From Hypomyces perniciosus (taxonomy: Eukaryota; Ascomycota; Sordariomycetes; Hypocreales; Hypocreaceae), in assembly GCA_008477525.1 (NCBI GenBank), contig SPDT01000002.1, positions 1,364,001-1,428,000 on the forward strand: DNA of 64,000 nucleotides, written 5' to 3'. Shown here piece by piece: positions 13,012-22,218 of the stretch (position 1 is its first letter; each line of letters starts with the position of its first letter). A model generated the notes under the pieces. The model made no database searches. It saw only the letters and a list, made by a program, of their open reading frames with translations, and had not been told where the DNA came from. A program made the translations under genes and the position numbers.

Positions 13012-13800
13012 ATAGTAATATTAAAAGGAGAGTGTTTTAATAGAGACTTAACTGAAATAGCACTGGCTGTAAGTGAAGATAGGCTTGCTATATTAAGGTT
13101 CTTGGATATTGCAGGATTACTGTTATTTTCTAAAACTAGGCTGTAAGCGTATTAGATAGGAAGTTATAGTAAAGAATCAACTATAGAAAACTTATAAAGC
13201 GGCGACATTTATTGTAAAAGGAAAAAGAGAATTTATAGTAGTAGGCTAAACTAAAAAAAGAGAACTGCTATTATATAATAGGTTAGCTAGTAATAAGAAG
13301 TAAAAGGAAGGAATATTTATAAAGAAAAGCGCCTATAAAGAGAGAGAGGGCGAGAAAAAGAGAGAGAGGGCGAGAAAAAGAGAGAGATAAAAAAGAAAAA
13401 AAGAAGGAAAAGAGAAAAGTAAGCAGGAATTAAAGTTATAAGAGAAAAGAAAAGTAAAGTAAAAATATATATAGTACACTTGTATATAGTAGTAAATTAA
13501 AAGAAGAAAAATAAAGTAAATTACTTATATATTAACTGTAAAGGGTTAGCTTATTATATAGGATTTCTCTACTACCCTTTAAGTCTAATTGCATAAAAGT
13601 ATACTTTTAAATTATAAAGTTAGAAACTTTTTAGGCTACTAAGTATATACTAAAGTATTTAAGTTTAAGGCTTAAAGAAGCGTTTATATAGGAAATAGTT
13701 GCTGTTTAGTATAGTAATAGGGTATTAAAAGCTGGAAAAGAGCTGGTTAAATATAGGATCTTTGCTAGTATTAAGGTTAATACTATAAAAGGGGGGGCAG
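13012..13800 (+). pseudogene. Degenerate post-pol reading frame with K/E/R-rich repeat (unknown function)
   Basis: Downstream of the chromodomain and directly before the purine tract and 3' LTR, the plus strand keeps a coding look. From about 13012 roughly 60 codons are read before the first RIP-type stops. A charged low-complexity stretch follows, in which a 20-bp unit (gagagagagggcgagaaaaa) repeats about twice at 13338-13388, encoding Lys/Glu/Arg runs. Most gypsy elements end soon after pol, so this is either a third ORF of the element or a captured or older sequence. No domain is recognised. Confidence 0.4.
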
Positions 13801-13802
13801 CC

Positions 13803-14065
13803 TATTAGGAGACTGGAAGCTCTAGAGCTCTTATAATATTATATAGGCTGGAATGTATATATAAAAGTAACTGTAGTCTTTAAAGATATAGAACTTTAGA
13901 GACTAGTAAACTACTACTATTACACCTAACTATTAGTTTCTGGCTTATTACCTGCTTAGTAGCATCTATCTCTCCTCCAAGTAACTGCTCTTTAACCTCC
14001 TTTACTTTTTCCCTAAGGTCGCAGCCCCTCGCCCAATCCATCTGCCCCAAAAAGGGTCTCTGACA
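13803..14065 (+). repeat. 3' LTR of the 6913-14065 element
   Basis: Begins TATTAGGAGACTGG and ends GTCTCTGACA, 263 bp, one base longer than its relatives because of an extra T near 14007. More RIP-type transitions are visible in its first half than in its second half. It follows a run of G residues that serves as the polypurine tract. Confidence 0.85.
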
Positions 14066-14433
14066 ATTTATAGTAAATTTAACTTAACTGTAAATATATA
14101 TACCTACTATTTTAAATATAATATTTATTGTAAAGTCTATTATTTAAGGATAATATATACCTTACTTAACCTAAAAGTAGTGTTTTAAAATAATAATATA
14201 ATCTATATAGATAATTTATAGCTTTTTAAGGTAATTAAAATAAAGCTTTAAATAAGGATTCTTTAAGTTATATAAATAAGTAATTTAGTTAGATTAATAA
14301 TAATAATATCTTTAATATTAATAAAAATAATAATTCCCTAAACACTAACAGTAAAAGCAGGAATATATTAGGGCAGTGCTGCTAATAGTCTTTACTTAAT
14401 AAATGCCGGTTAAAAGTATAAAAGAAAGAGAAC
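14066..14433. other. RIP-degraded sequence, unassigned
   Basis: AT-rich with no open frame. It is interrupted at AGAAC by the 5420-bp family insertion and continues at 25865, so it and 25865-26450 were once contiguous. The parent element is not identified. Confidence 0.4.
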
Positions 14434-14659
14434 TGTTATAGGCTAGGCTATATCTCCCGGAATCACGACTATGCCGAATCTGGAAATACAACCAATACTA
14501 AACCATTTACCTAATTAAGAAACCACCTCGGCCATAACCCTATACGCACAACTATATAACATATATATAGCTAGTATAGAGCTTCCTTCCTTCAGCTATA
14601 GATAGACAATACAGAGGTGCCCTAACTGCATGCTTTCCAGTTAGGCTATACCCGTTATA
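14434..14659 (+). repeat. 5' LTR of the old copy
   Basis: Begins TGTTATAGGCTAGG and ends CCCGTTATA, where the intact LTR has TGTCACAGG and CCGTTACA. It is followed at once by TATCTATAGCT (14660-14670), the self-complementary primer site, with the matching 11-mer AGCTATAGATA inside the LTR at 14594-14604. Both survive RIP unchanged. Confidence 0.93.
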
Positions 14660-16798
14660 TATCTATAGCTCAGCTACTACCTAGCCAGTAAGTAATAGAA
14701 CTTTTACTGTAGAAGGAAAATAGCGAATTTCAGAGACTAAGCCTCTAAAGGCGATAATGTATAGTCGCGGATCAAGCAAGCTGTTCTACCTTTATAGGAA
14801 TAAATAGCTATATTGATAAGAAAGCTAGACTCTATAACATTAGCGACTTAAAGGCTAGATAGCCAGGAAGACAAAATATTATTCTTTCTGTAACCTAAGC
14901 AAAAACCCGCATAGGCTGCAATTATAAAGCCTGCATTAACCTTTATAATAAAGTTTATATAAGCTTTTAAGGTTAAAAGGAAGCTATTCTTTAACCTATT
15001 TAAATTTTTAAAAAAGTAAAAGGAGTATATTATATAAATGTAAAATATATATAAAAAGCTTAAATTTAATAAAGAGTTTTATAATAGTAATAGAGAATAG
15101 TAGTACTTTATTAACTCCTACTTAAATACTATATTTAAGCAGGTAATCGCTACCTTTTATATATTAAGAGAAATTAATAGGAACTATAACTTAATGGAAT
15201 TTATATAATACTTAAACTATACTTATAAAGATTAAAGACTCTAGAATTAAGCTGTATAAAAGCTATATACTTTTAAATAAAGAGATAAGACTTTACTTTT
15301 ATTTTCCTTTCCCTGCTTTAAATAGAAACCTTTTAAGGTAGGCAGCGATAACTAAGCTAACTAAGCTAAGATTATTTTCCTTAAAGGAGCGTTATTTTTA
15401 AAACTATAATTCCGTTTAGTAATAGTAGACTTGCCGTTTACTTATAGTAAATGGCTTATTAAAGTCTAGGATATCGCTAGCTGCATTAAACAATTAAATT
15501 TAAACTAATAGAATATAGGAGCTGCTTTAATAAGCCACTCCCGGCAGAAAAAATATGATAAGCTTTAACTATATTACACTTTAAAGGATTATATATAAGC
15601 AGTTAATAAAAAGGGCAATACCTAGATAGGGGGCATAAACTGTATAAAGAACTAGCGCTAATATAGCTCTTTAGCGAGTAAGGCAGATATTCCTTAAAAG
15701 GCTATATATTACTATTGCAGGAAAGAGGGATATATTGCCTAGTTTTGTAAAAAAGGCTATAAAGCCTAGGCGTATTAGGTTTAGATTGCTGACTATAAGT
15801 CTAATAATAATAACTAGTATATTAATAGTAAGGAAAATAGTAACTTTAGTAATAAATTAAAAGATTAGCTTTAATATAAAGTTAGGCATTAAAGCCTATA
15901 AAGGAAGAATTAAAGGGATAAAAGGAGTTTAAAGAGTAAATAACTAGTAAATTAATAATATTATAAGCTAAAATAAAGAATATACCTATTATAATATTAT
16001 TTAATACTGGCTATAACCTTTATACTATTATAAACTCCTCTTTTACCTAGAAATTATACCTCTTGCAAATTAAAATTACTAAAAGGAAAATTAAAACATT
16101 TACTAAGATTTATAAAAAGGTAAAAACTAGCTATATTGCTATTATTTACCTAAATCTATACAGCTATATTAAATATTAATATACCTATATAGTAAATAAA
16201 CTAGATTATAACCTAATCTTTAGTAAACTTTAAGTTAAAGTTAATTAAGTAGTATATAATATAGCTAAAAAGGATATTAGCTATAGAAAAGCTAGCCTAT
16301 AGCTATAATTTGCAGATAAAGAGGAGCCTGGGAATATTAAGGCTATATAAAGAGCCTAGCTTATATTAGCTTTAATATTATAAGTAGAATACTACTGCAT
16401 TAAAAGGAATAGCGAAAAGGAAATATACTTCCTTTAAACTATTAGCTTATTTAATATTAAAAAAGTACTTTAGCCTAAGAAACCTATAGATCCCTAAAAA
16501 TATATCTCCCCTAAACTATATAAAGAGTTTTATTTACTATTCTTTATAAAAAAAGCTATTAAGCTTTTACTATACTGCTTTAAAGTTAATTTACAGATTC
16601 CTTTAAAAGTTAATAAATATAGCAAAGAACCGGAACTCCTTTAAGGCCCCCTTTATAGTATATTATATAAGGAACTATTAGTGTTATAGAAGACCCTCCT
16701 TAATTTACTTAATAAAGGATTTATTTAAGCTAGCAGCTTAGCCGCTGCAGCCTTTATCTTTTTTATTTAGAAACTTAAAGGAGGAATTTGCTTTTATA

Positions 16799-17024
16799 TG
16801 TAACGGGTGTAGCCTAACTGGAAAGCACGCAGTTAGGGCACCTCTGTATTGTCTATCTATAGCTGAAGGAAGGAAGCTCTATACTAGCTATGTATGCGTT
16901 ATATAGTTGTGCGTATAGGGTTGTGGCCGAGGTGGTTTCCTAATTAGGTAAGCGGTCTAGTATTGGTCGTATTTCCGGATTCGGCGTAGTCGTGATTCCG
17001 GGAGACATGGCCTAGCCTGTGACA
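16799..17024 (-). repeat. 3' LTR of the intact element
   Basis: Reads TGTCACAGG to CCGTTACA on the minus strand. It is immediately preceded (on that strand) by AAGGGGGGGTAA, the polypurine tract at 17025-17036, which lies just after the pol stop codon. Confidence 0.95.
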
Positions 17025-17036
17025 TTACCCCCCCTT
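17025..17036 (-). promoter_or_regulatory. Polypurine tract for plus-strand priming
   Basis: On the minus strand AAGGGGGGGTAA abuts the TG of the 3' LTR. The same tract precedes the 3' LTR of the old copy (about 25624-25638). Confidence 0.85.
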
Positions 17037-17037
17037 C

Positions 17038-20000
17038 TTACGGTGGCTCTCTCCTTGGGCGCCGTTGCTTCGCTGGCGCATAGCTGTTAAGTGGCCCGTC
17101 GTTAGATTCGATTGGGCCATATTTAGATATATAGTCGTCGAGGGCTGCTGTGTCTTCAAGTACGTGTATCGGTTCCCAGGTTGGCTCTATATATCCTTTC
17201 CACTGTATTAATGCTTCGCGGAAAGAGCCGCGACCTCGCCGCTTAGTCCTCGCGCAGAGGACCTCTTCAACTTCCCATTCATCCTCGCCATCCACTCGTA
17301 TCGGTGGTGGTTGGGGGTCGTCTGAAATCTGGCCCGGAAGGGGGTCATCGGCCGCTCTTCTTAGCAGGTCAACGTGAAATCGCGGGTATATACCAGTTGG
17401 TACGCCCAGTTCCACTACATGAGGGCTAATGACCTTTGTTACTGTATACTTATGATGTAGGGCATCAAGCTTCTTGGAAGGCCGGGGAGTATTGTAGTTG
17501 CCGAGGTGTAGCCAGACTTTATCTCCCACCTCATATCTCTCAGAGGGGCCTCGCCGCTGGTTCGCGGAGTCCTCGTAGCGTTGTTGCGTAGCGGCAAGTG
17601 CTGCTTGGGCAAAGGCGGTTACTCCTTCTAGTCTCTCAACTATTTCTTTTGCGGCCTTCTCCTCCGGGTCCTTTAATCCAATAGCTTCGTTTTCTTTCGT
17701 ATATAGCTGGAGGGGTTCCACATGGTAGCCGTGCTCAAGGAAAAAGGGGCTCATTTGGATAGCCGTGTGTTCGCGGTTATTTAAAGCTAGTTGCGCTGCC
17801 GGGAGGAGGTCTCCCCAATCGCTCTGGGAGTAGTCTATATATGCTCTAAGGTATGCTTGGATCTCTTGGTTGCTCCTCTCTGGTCCGCCGTCAGTCTGTG
17901 GGTGATACGCCGTGCTTAGGCGTTGCTGGGTTCCTGCTAGTTTACAGAAAGCTCTCCAGAAGCGGCTGGTCCAATTAGATCCTCGGTCGCTGACTATAGA
18001 CCGGGGCATCCCGTGGAACCGATAGTGGCATTGGAGGAACCTCTTTGCACATGCTTCTGCCTCCATACTCTCCATTACCTCGAGGGTAATATTCTTAGTA
18101 AGCCGGTCGATAATAACCCAAAGGTATCGTGCCTGTGTTGGTCCTGTGGGTGGTAGGTCGACTATGAAGTCCATAGCTAGGTCGCTGCGGATGCGCTGGG
18201 GAATAGGTAGTGGTTTGAGGAGTCCTCGCTTATAGCTTCTCCATACCTTTCCTCTTCCGCATATACTGCAGTTGCGGAGGAATTGTCGGACTGTACTGCT
18301 AATTCCTGGCCAAAAAAACCTGCGGGAAATAATAGCTAGGGTTCCGTCACGACCTGGGTGGCCCGAGACTGCGGCGTCGTGTTCTGCTTGCACAATGCGA
18401 GTGCGCAGCGTTTCGCCTTCTTCTTCGGTTGTAGCCGGTACCCAGATACGGTCTCGGAACGTTAATCTCTGTTCCTCGTCGATTGTACATTCCGATATCT
18501 GTACCTTAAGTTGGAGGTCTGCGGGGAGGGAGCGCTCTTCCTTCCTAACTGCAGCGTATACCCGTCGATATACCGGGTCCTTCTGAATCGTCAGGTTCCA
18601 CAGGTCCTGTAGTTCCTCGTTTCCGTCGAATACGCGCATTAAGGGGAGATCAGTATCGCTGTCCTCGAATCTCCGTATCGCTGGTGCGGCTGGGATAAGT
18701 TGTATATAGCGGCTTAGTTCGCGCTCGTCGCCTTCATTGAGTGGAAGGTCTTGTTCCCTGCGGCTTAACGCGTCGGGAGCGGCTGCCTCGCTGCCTGGCC
18801 TATATTGGATTGTAAAATCGAACTGGGAAAGGAACTCTGCCCAGCGCGTCTGTCGTTCAGAGAGTTTCCTGCGCGTCATGAAGAACTGCAAGTTCTTATG
18901 GTCTGAAATGACTGTAAAGGGGTCGCAGCTACGTAGCTCTGCTCTCCACTCTTCTAGACAGCGAATTACTGCCAGCATTTCCTTGTCGTGGATGGGATAG
19001 TTGTATTCGGCGGGGCTTAGCTTCTGTGAGTGGTAAGCTATAGCGTGACGTTCTCCCTTCTTGTTCTCTTGCAGGAGGACTCCTCCTAGAGCGTATCCTG
19101 AACAGTCTGCTTCGACAAAGGTGCGTTTTGTAGGATCCCAAGCTTGTAGTATAGGGGCTTCGATGAAGAGGCGTTTAAGCTCCTGGAAGGCTGCTTCTTC
19201 CATACCTTTCCACTGGAAGGGGGTCCCTTTCTTGGTCAGCCTCACAAGCGGGTGGGCTATCCGAGAGAACCCGGGGATGAATATCCGGTAGTAATTGGCA
19301 AAGCCAAGGAAGCTTCGGACTCCTGTTACTGTCGTAGGTGCCTGCCACTCGCTAATAGCTCGCTGCTTTTCGGGGTCGCAGGCAATTCCCTTGCCGGCAT
19401 GTATAATAAACCCAAGGTATTTAATCTCTTTCTGTGCGAACGCGCACTTCCTAGGATCTAGGTGTAGCCCAGCATCAGCGAGGGCGCGTAAAACTCGCCG
19501 GACCTTCTTCATATGGTCCTTTCGTGACCCGTCGGTATAGATCAGGATATCGTCGAGGTATGCGGACGCGAAGTCGTCCAAAAAGGGGCGTAGTACCTGG
19601 TTGATATACCGTTGGAACGCTGCTGGTGCGCCGGTAAGTCCGAATGGAACTACCCGCCACTCATATAGGCCATAGCGTGTACGGAATGCAGTCTTGTGTT
19701 CTTCTCCTTTCGCGACCCTGATTTTATGGAACGCAGCTACTATATCTAGCTTCGTGAACCACTTCGCTTTCGTTAAGCTGTTAAGGGTTTCAGAAAAAAG
19801 GGGGAGGGGGTAGCGATCTCGCTGCGTTATTGCGTTTAAGGCGCGGTAGTCTACGCAGAAGCGAATTCCTCCTCCAGGTTTCCGAACAAAGAGGACAGGG
19901 GCTGCGGCGGCTGAGCTGCTAGCTCGAATGAATCCCTTATCGAGTAAGTCGAGGAGGGTCTTCCGTAACACTAATAGTTCCTCGCGTGACATGCTGTAAA

Positions 20001-20802
20001 GGGGGCCCCAAGGGAGTTCCGGTTCTTTGCCGTGTTCATCGGCTTTCAGGGGAATCTGCAAATCGACTCCGGGGCGGCGTGGTGGAAGCTTAGTAGCTTC
20101 TTTTATAGAGAATAGCGAACAGAACTCTTTGTATAGTTCGGGGGGGATATATTCCCGGGGATCTATAGGTTTCTCAGGCTGGAGTGCTTTTTCAATGTCG
20201 GATAAGCTGATTGCTCGGAGGAAGTACGCTTCCTTTTCGCTGTTCCTTTTAGTGCGGCGGTATTCTGCTTGCAATATCGAGGCTGGTATAAGCCGGGCTC
20301 TTCGTATGGCCTTAATATTCCCGGGCTCCTCCTCATCTGCGAATCGTAGCTGTAGGCCGGCTTTTCCGTGGCTAACTTCCTTCTTGGCTGCATTATATAC
20401 TACCTGGTTAGCCTCAGCCCAAGGCTTACCGAGGATTAGGTCATGATCTAGTTTATCCACTATATAGGCGTATTGACGTTCAATATAGCCGCATAGATCC
20501 AGGTAAATAACAGCGACACGGCTGGTTTCTACCTTCTCGTGGATCTCGGTAAACGTCCCAATCTTCCTTTTAGTGATCTTGATCTGCGGGAGGTGTAACT
20601 TCCGGGCAAGGGAGGAGTTTATAACAGCATAAAGGTCACAGCCAGTATCGAATAGTGCTGTAATAGGTATATTCTCTATTCTGGCTTGTAACGTTGCTGA
20701 TTCGCCGGTCATTCGCTCCTTGAACTCCTTCCATCCCTTCAGTTCTTCCTTTGTGGGCTCCAACGCCCGACTTTGCGTTGGAGCTAATCTTTTGACTCGT
20801 CG
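17038..20802 (-). CDS. pol: Pol polyprotein: protease, reverse transcriptase, RNase H, integrase, chromodomain
   Basis: The protein makes cDNA from element RNA and integrates it. Numbering from the TTG at 20763 gives 1241 residues. Aspartic protease DTG is at 39-41; RT spans about 230-460 with YLDD at 402-405; RNase H is about 545-670 starting with the EAD of FVEADCSG. The integrase zinc finger is H795, H802, C832, C835, and the catalytic triad D865, D926, E962 has the D-35-E spacing. A GPY/F-like module lies at about 1075-1135 and a chromodomain at about 1161-1215 (WEVEEVL...IQWKGY...TWEP), expected to guide integration to modified histones. The frame is -1 to gag and opens 13 codons upstream of the TTG, after a stop at 20803-20805. 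With no ATG until residue 18, expression by frameshift as Gag-Pol is likely. Confidence 0.95.
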   Translation of the reverse strand, partial: RRVKRLAPTQSRALEPTKEELKGWKEFKERMTGESATLQARIENIPITALFDTGCDLYAVINSSLARKLHLPQIKITKRKIGTFTEIHEKVETSRVAVIYLDLCGYIERQYAYIVDKLDHDLILGKPWAEANQVVYNAAKKEVSHGKAGLQLRFADEEEPGNIKAIRRARLIPASILQAEYRRTKRNSEKEAYFLRAISLSDIEKALQPEKPIDPREYIPPELYKEFCSLFSIKEATKLPPRRPGVDLQIPLKADEHGKEPELPWGPLYSMSREELLVLRKTLLDLLDKGFIRASSSAAAAPVLFVRKPGGGIRFCVDYRALNAITQRDRYPLPLFSETLNSLTKAKWFTKLDIVAAFHKIRVAKGEEHKTAFRTRYGLYEWRVVPFGLTGAPAAFQRYINQVLRPFLDDFASAYLDDILIYTDGSRKDHMKKVRRVLRALADAGLHLDPRKCAFAQKEIKYLGFIIHAGKGIACDPEKQRAISEWQAPTTVTGVRSFLGFANYYRIFIPGFSRIAHPLVRLTKKGTPFQWKGMEEAAFQELKRLFIEAPILQAWDPTKRTFVEADCSGYALGGVLLQENKKGERHAIAYHSQKLSPAEYNYPIHDKEMLAVIRCLEEWRAELRSCDPFTVISDHKNLQFFMTRRKLSERQTRWAEFLSQFDFTIQYRPGSEAAAPDALSRREQDLPLNEGDERELSRYIQLIPAAPAIRRFEDSDTDLPLMRVFDGNEELQDLWNLTIQKDPVYRRVYAAVRKEERSLPADLQLKVQISECTIDEEQRLTFRDRIWVPATTEEEGETLRTRIVQAEHDAAVSGHPGRDGTLAIISRRFFWPGISSTVRQFLRNCSICGRGKVWRSYKRGLLKPLPIPQRIRSDLAMDFIVDLPPTGPTQARYLWVIIDRLTKNITLEVMESMEAEACAKRFLQCHYRFHGMPRSIVSDRGSNWTSRFWRAFCKLAGTQQRLSTAYHPQTDGGPERSNQEIQAYLRAYIDYSQSDWGDLLPAAQLALNNREHTAIQMSPFFLEHGYHVEPLQLYTKENEAIGLKDPEEKAAKEIVERLEGVTAFAQAALAATQQRYEDSANQRRGPSERYEVGDKVWLHLGNYNTPRPSKKLDALHHKYTVTKVISPHVVELGVPTGIYPRFHVDLLRRAADDPLPGQISDDPQPPPIRVDGEDEWEVEEVLCARTKRRGRGSFREALIQWKGYIEPTWEPIHVLEDTAALDDYISKYGPIESNDGPLNSYAPAKQRRPRREPP

Positions 20803-21932
20803 CTAGAGTTACTGTTTTCCTCGCCGTTGGTATGCTGGTTGTTATCATCAGACTCGCGGTCGGCGATCTGGACCTGATGCGCCCGGGCTCTGTGGCCTTT
20901 CTTGCAAAACCGGGCAATATGTCCCTCCTTCCCGCAACGGTAACATGTGGCCTCCCGGGCAGTGTCTGCCTCGCTCGGTAAGGAGCTGCGTCGGCGCTGG
21001 TTCTTCATGCGGTTCACGCCCCCCATCCGGGTATCGCCCTCCTCGTCGACTGCTCGTGTATAGTCCTTCGAAGTGCGATGTGGTTGGGGCTTATTATGTT
21101 TTTTCTGCCGGGAGTGGCCTATCGAGGCGGCTCCCGCGTTCCGTCGGTCTGGATCTAATCGTTCGACGCGGCTAGCGATATCCTGGACCTTAGCAAGCCA
21201 TTCGCTATAGGTAAGCGGCAGGTCCACCGTTGCTAAGCGGAATCGTAGTTCTGGAGATAACGCTCCCTCGAGGAAGATGATCTTGGCTTGGTCAGCCCAG
21301 TCGTCGCCGCCTGCCTCAGAGAGCTTCTGTTCGAAGCGGGGAAGGAAAGATGAGAGCGAAGTCTTATCTCCTTGCTTGAGAGTGCGCAGCTCTTGCGCAG
21401 CTCGGTTCCGGAGTCCTTGATCCTTGTAGGTACGGTCCAGGTATCGCATAAATTCCGCTGGGTCGTAGTTCCTGTTGGTTCCTCCTGACGCATAGAAGGT
21501 AGCGACTACCTGCTTAGGTGTAGCGTCTAAGCAGGAGTTAATAAGGTACCACCGTTCTCTGTTGCTGTTATAGAACTCTTTGTCGAGTTCGAGCTTTTCG
21601 CGCATATCTTGCGCCCATGCGGCGTACTCCCTTCGCTTTCCCGAGAATTTAGATGGGTTGGGGAGTGGCTTCCTCTTGACCCTGGGAGCTTGTGTAAACT
21701 CTATCGTAGAGGTCGATGCAGGCTTCATGGTTGCGGCCTGCGCGGGTTCTTGCTCAGGTTGCGGAAGGAATGACATCTCGTCTTCCTGGCTATCTAGCCC
21801 CTGAGTCGCTGGTGCTATGGAGTCCAGCTTTCTCATCAGTGCAGCTATTTGTTCCTGTAAAGGTAGAACAGCTTGCTCGATCCGCGACTGTACGTCGTCG
21901 CCCTCGGAGGCTTGGTCTCCGAAATTCGCCAT
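20784..21932 (-). CDS. gag: Gag structural protein with CCHC zinc knuckle
   Basis: 382 residues forming the particle shell that packages element RNA. The start is the first ATG after the 5' LTR and primer site, about 60 bases inside the LTR boundary. An acidic, glutamine-rich N-terminus is followed by a Ty3-type gag domain (around residues 90-270, including a PxxFSGKRREYAAW-like motif and a QxLxxLKQG-like stretch). One zinc knuckle has C330, C333, H338, C343 (CX2CX4HX4C). The acidic tail ends in SDESKD and TAG. The stop lies 16 bases downstream of the last upstream stop in the pol frame, and an AAAA run (20790-20793) sits in that window, fitting a -1 slip into pol. Confidence 0.93.
   Translation of the reverse strand: MANFGDQASEGDDVQSRIEQAVLPLQEQIAALMRKLDSIAPATQGLDSQEDEMSFLPQPEQEPAQAATMKPASTSTIEFTQAPRVKRKPLPNPSKFSGKRREYAAWAQDMREKLELDKEFYNSNRERWYLINSCLDATPKQVVATFYASGGTNRNYDPAEFMRYLDRTYKDQGLRNRAAQELRTLKQGDKTSLSSFLPRFEQKLSEAGGDDWADQAKIIFLEGALSPELRFRLATVDLPLTYSEWLAKVQDIASRVERLDPDRRNAGAASIGHSRQKKHNKPQPHRTSKDYTRAVDEEGDTRMGGVNRMKNQRRRSSLPSEADTAREATCYRCGKEGHIARFCKKGHRARAHQVQIADRESDDNNQHTNGEENSNSSDESKD
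20787..20802 (-). promoter_or_regulatory. Gag-Pol overlap window with A-AAA slip site
   Basis: In the pol frame a TAG at 20803-20805 closes upstream reading, and the gag TAG is at 20784-20786. A shift from gag to pol must therefore occur within these 16 bases. They contain A AAA G, where a lysine tRNA on AAA would re-pair perfectly after slipping back one base. There is no classical X XXY YYZ heptamer. Termination and re-initiation cannot be excluded. Confidence 0.55.
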
Positions 21933-21981
21933 TTTCCTTCTGCAGTGAGAGTTCCGTTACTCACTGGCTAGGTAGTAGCTG

Positions 21982-21992
21982 AGCTATAGATA
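21982..21992 (-). promoter_or_regulatory. Self-complementary primer-binding site
   Basis: On the element strand TATCTATAGCT starts at the first base after the 5' LTR. It is the exact complement of AGCTATAGATA inside the same LTR (22058-22048). No tRNA-type TGG site is present. Tf1 of fission yeast primes cDNA with the first 11 bases of its own RNA folded onto such a site. The length and position match that mechanism. Confidence 0.7.
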
Positions 21993-22218
21993 TGTAACGG
22001 GTGTAGCCTAACTGGAAAGCACGCAGTTAGGGCACCTCTGTATTGTCTATCTATAGCTGAAGGAAGGAAGCTCTATACTAGCTATGTATGCGTTATATAG
22101 TTGTGCGTATAGGGTTGTGGCCGAGGTGGTTTCCTAATTAGGTAAGCGGTCTAGTATTGGTCGTATTTCCGGATTCGGCGTAGTCGTGATTCCGGGAGAC
22201 ATGGCCTAGCCTGTGACA
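21993..22218 (-). repeat. 5' LTR of the intact element with TATA box and putative start
   Basis: 226 bp, by eye identical to the other LTR. On the minus strand TATATAAC (22099-22092) lies about 41 bases before AGCTATAGATA (22058-22048), which is the probable transcript start because it pairs with the primer site. This divides the LTR into a U3 of about 160 bases and an R-U5 of about 66. Confidence 0.93.

Larger units (their letters stand above)
6913..14065 (+). mobile_element. RIP-degraded Ty3/gypsy chromovirus with both LTRs and a post-pol reading frame
   Basis: Bounded by a 262-bp LTR at 6913-7174 and a 263-bp LTR at 13803-14065, the latter preceded by a purine tract (about 13786-13798). 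Although riddled with stops, plus-strand translation shows RT about 9290-9640, where the YLDD active site reads YFNN (9525-9536, GAT to AAT twice). An RNase H-like region lies at about 9840-10320. The integrase core is at about 11230-11400, with a readable version of the HPxTDGQxE block. A chromodomain ends pol at about 11930-12080. A further coding-like region fills 12.1-13.8 kb. The flanks (AAACA before, ATTTA after) do not form a target duplication, so rearrangement of one end is possible. Confidence 0.8.
16799..22218 (-). mobile_element. Intact chromodomain-type Ty3/gypsy retrotransposon, 5420 bp, TSD TTATA
   Basis: Two 226-bp LTRs (16799-17024 and 21993-22218) appear identical when read side by side. 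TTATA flanks the element (16794-16798 and 22219-22223). On the minus strand the order is 5' LTR, primer site, gag, pol with C-terminal chromodomain, purine tract, 3' LTR. Both reading frames are open and base composition is normal, in sharp contrast to the RIP-destroyed copy of the same family into which it is inserted. It is therefore a recent insertion, probably capable of transposition. Order of domains (PR-RT-RNase H-IN-chromodomain) places it among chromoviruses; the self-priming signals point to the Tf1/sushi group. Confidence 0.97.

Noticed and set aside
13338..13388. CRISPR-like direct repeats
   Set aside because: This is a two-copy 20-bp tandem in a charged coding stretch of a eukaryotic retrotransposon, without spacers.
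20027..20446. 139-codon open frame on the plus strand, and similar frames at 17150-21982
   Set aside because: All lie antisense or out of frame within the gag-pol coding region of the intact retrotransposon.
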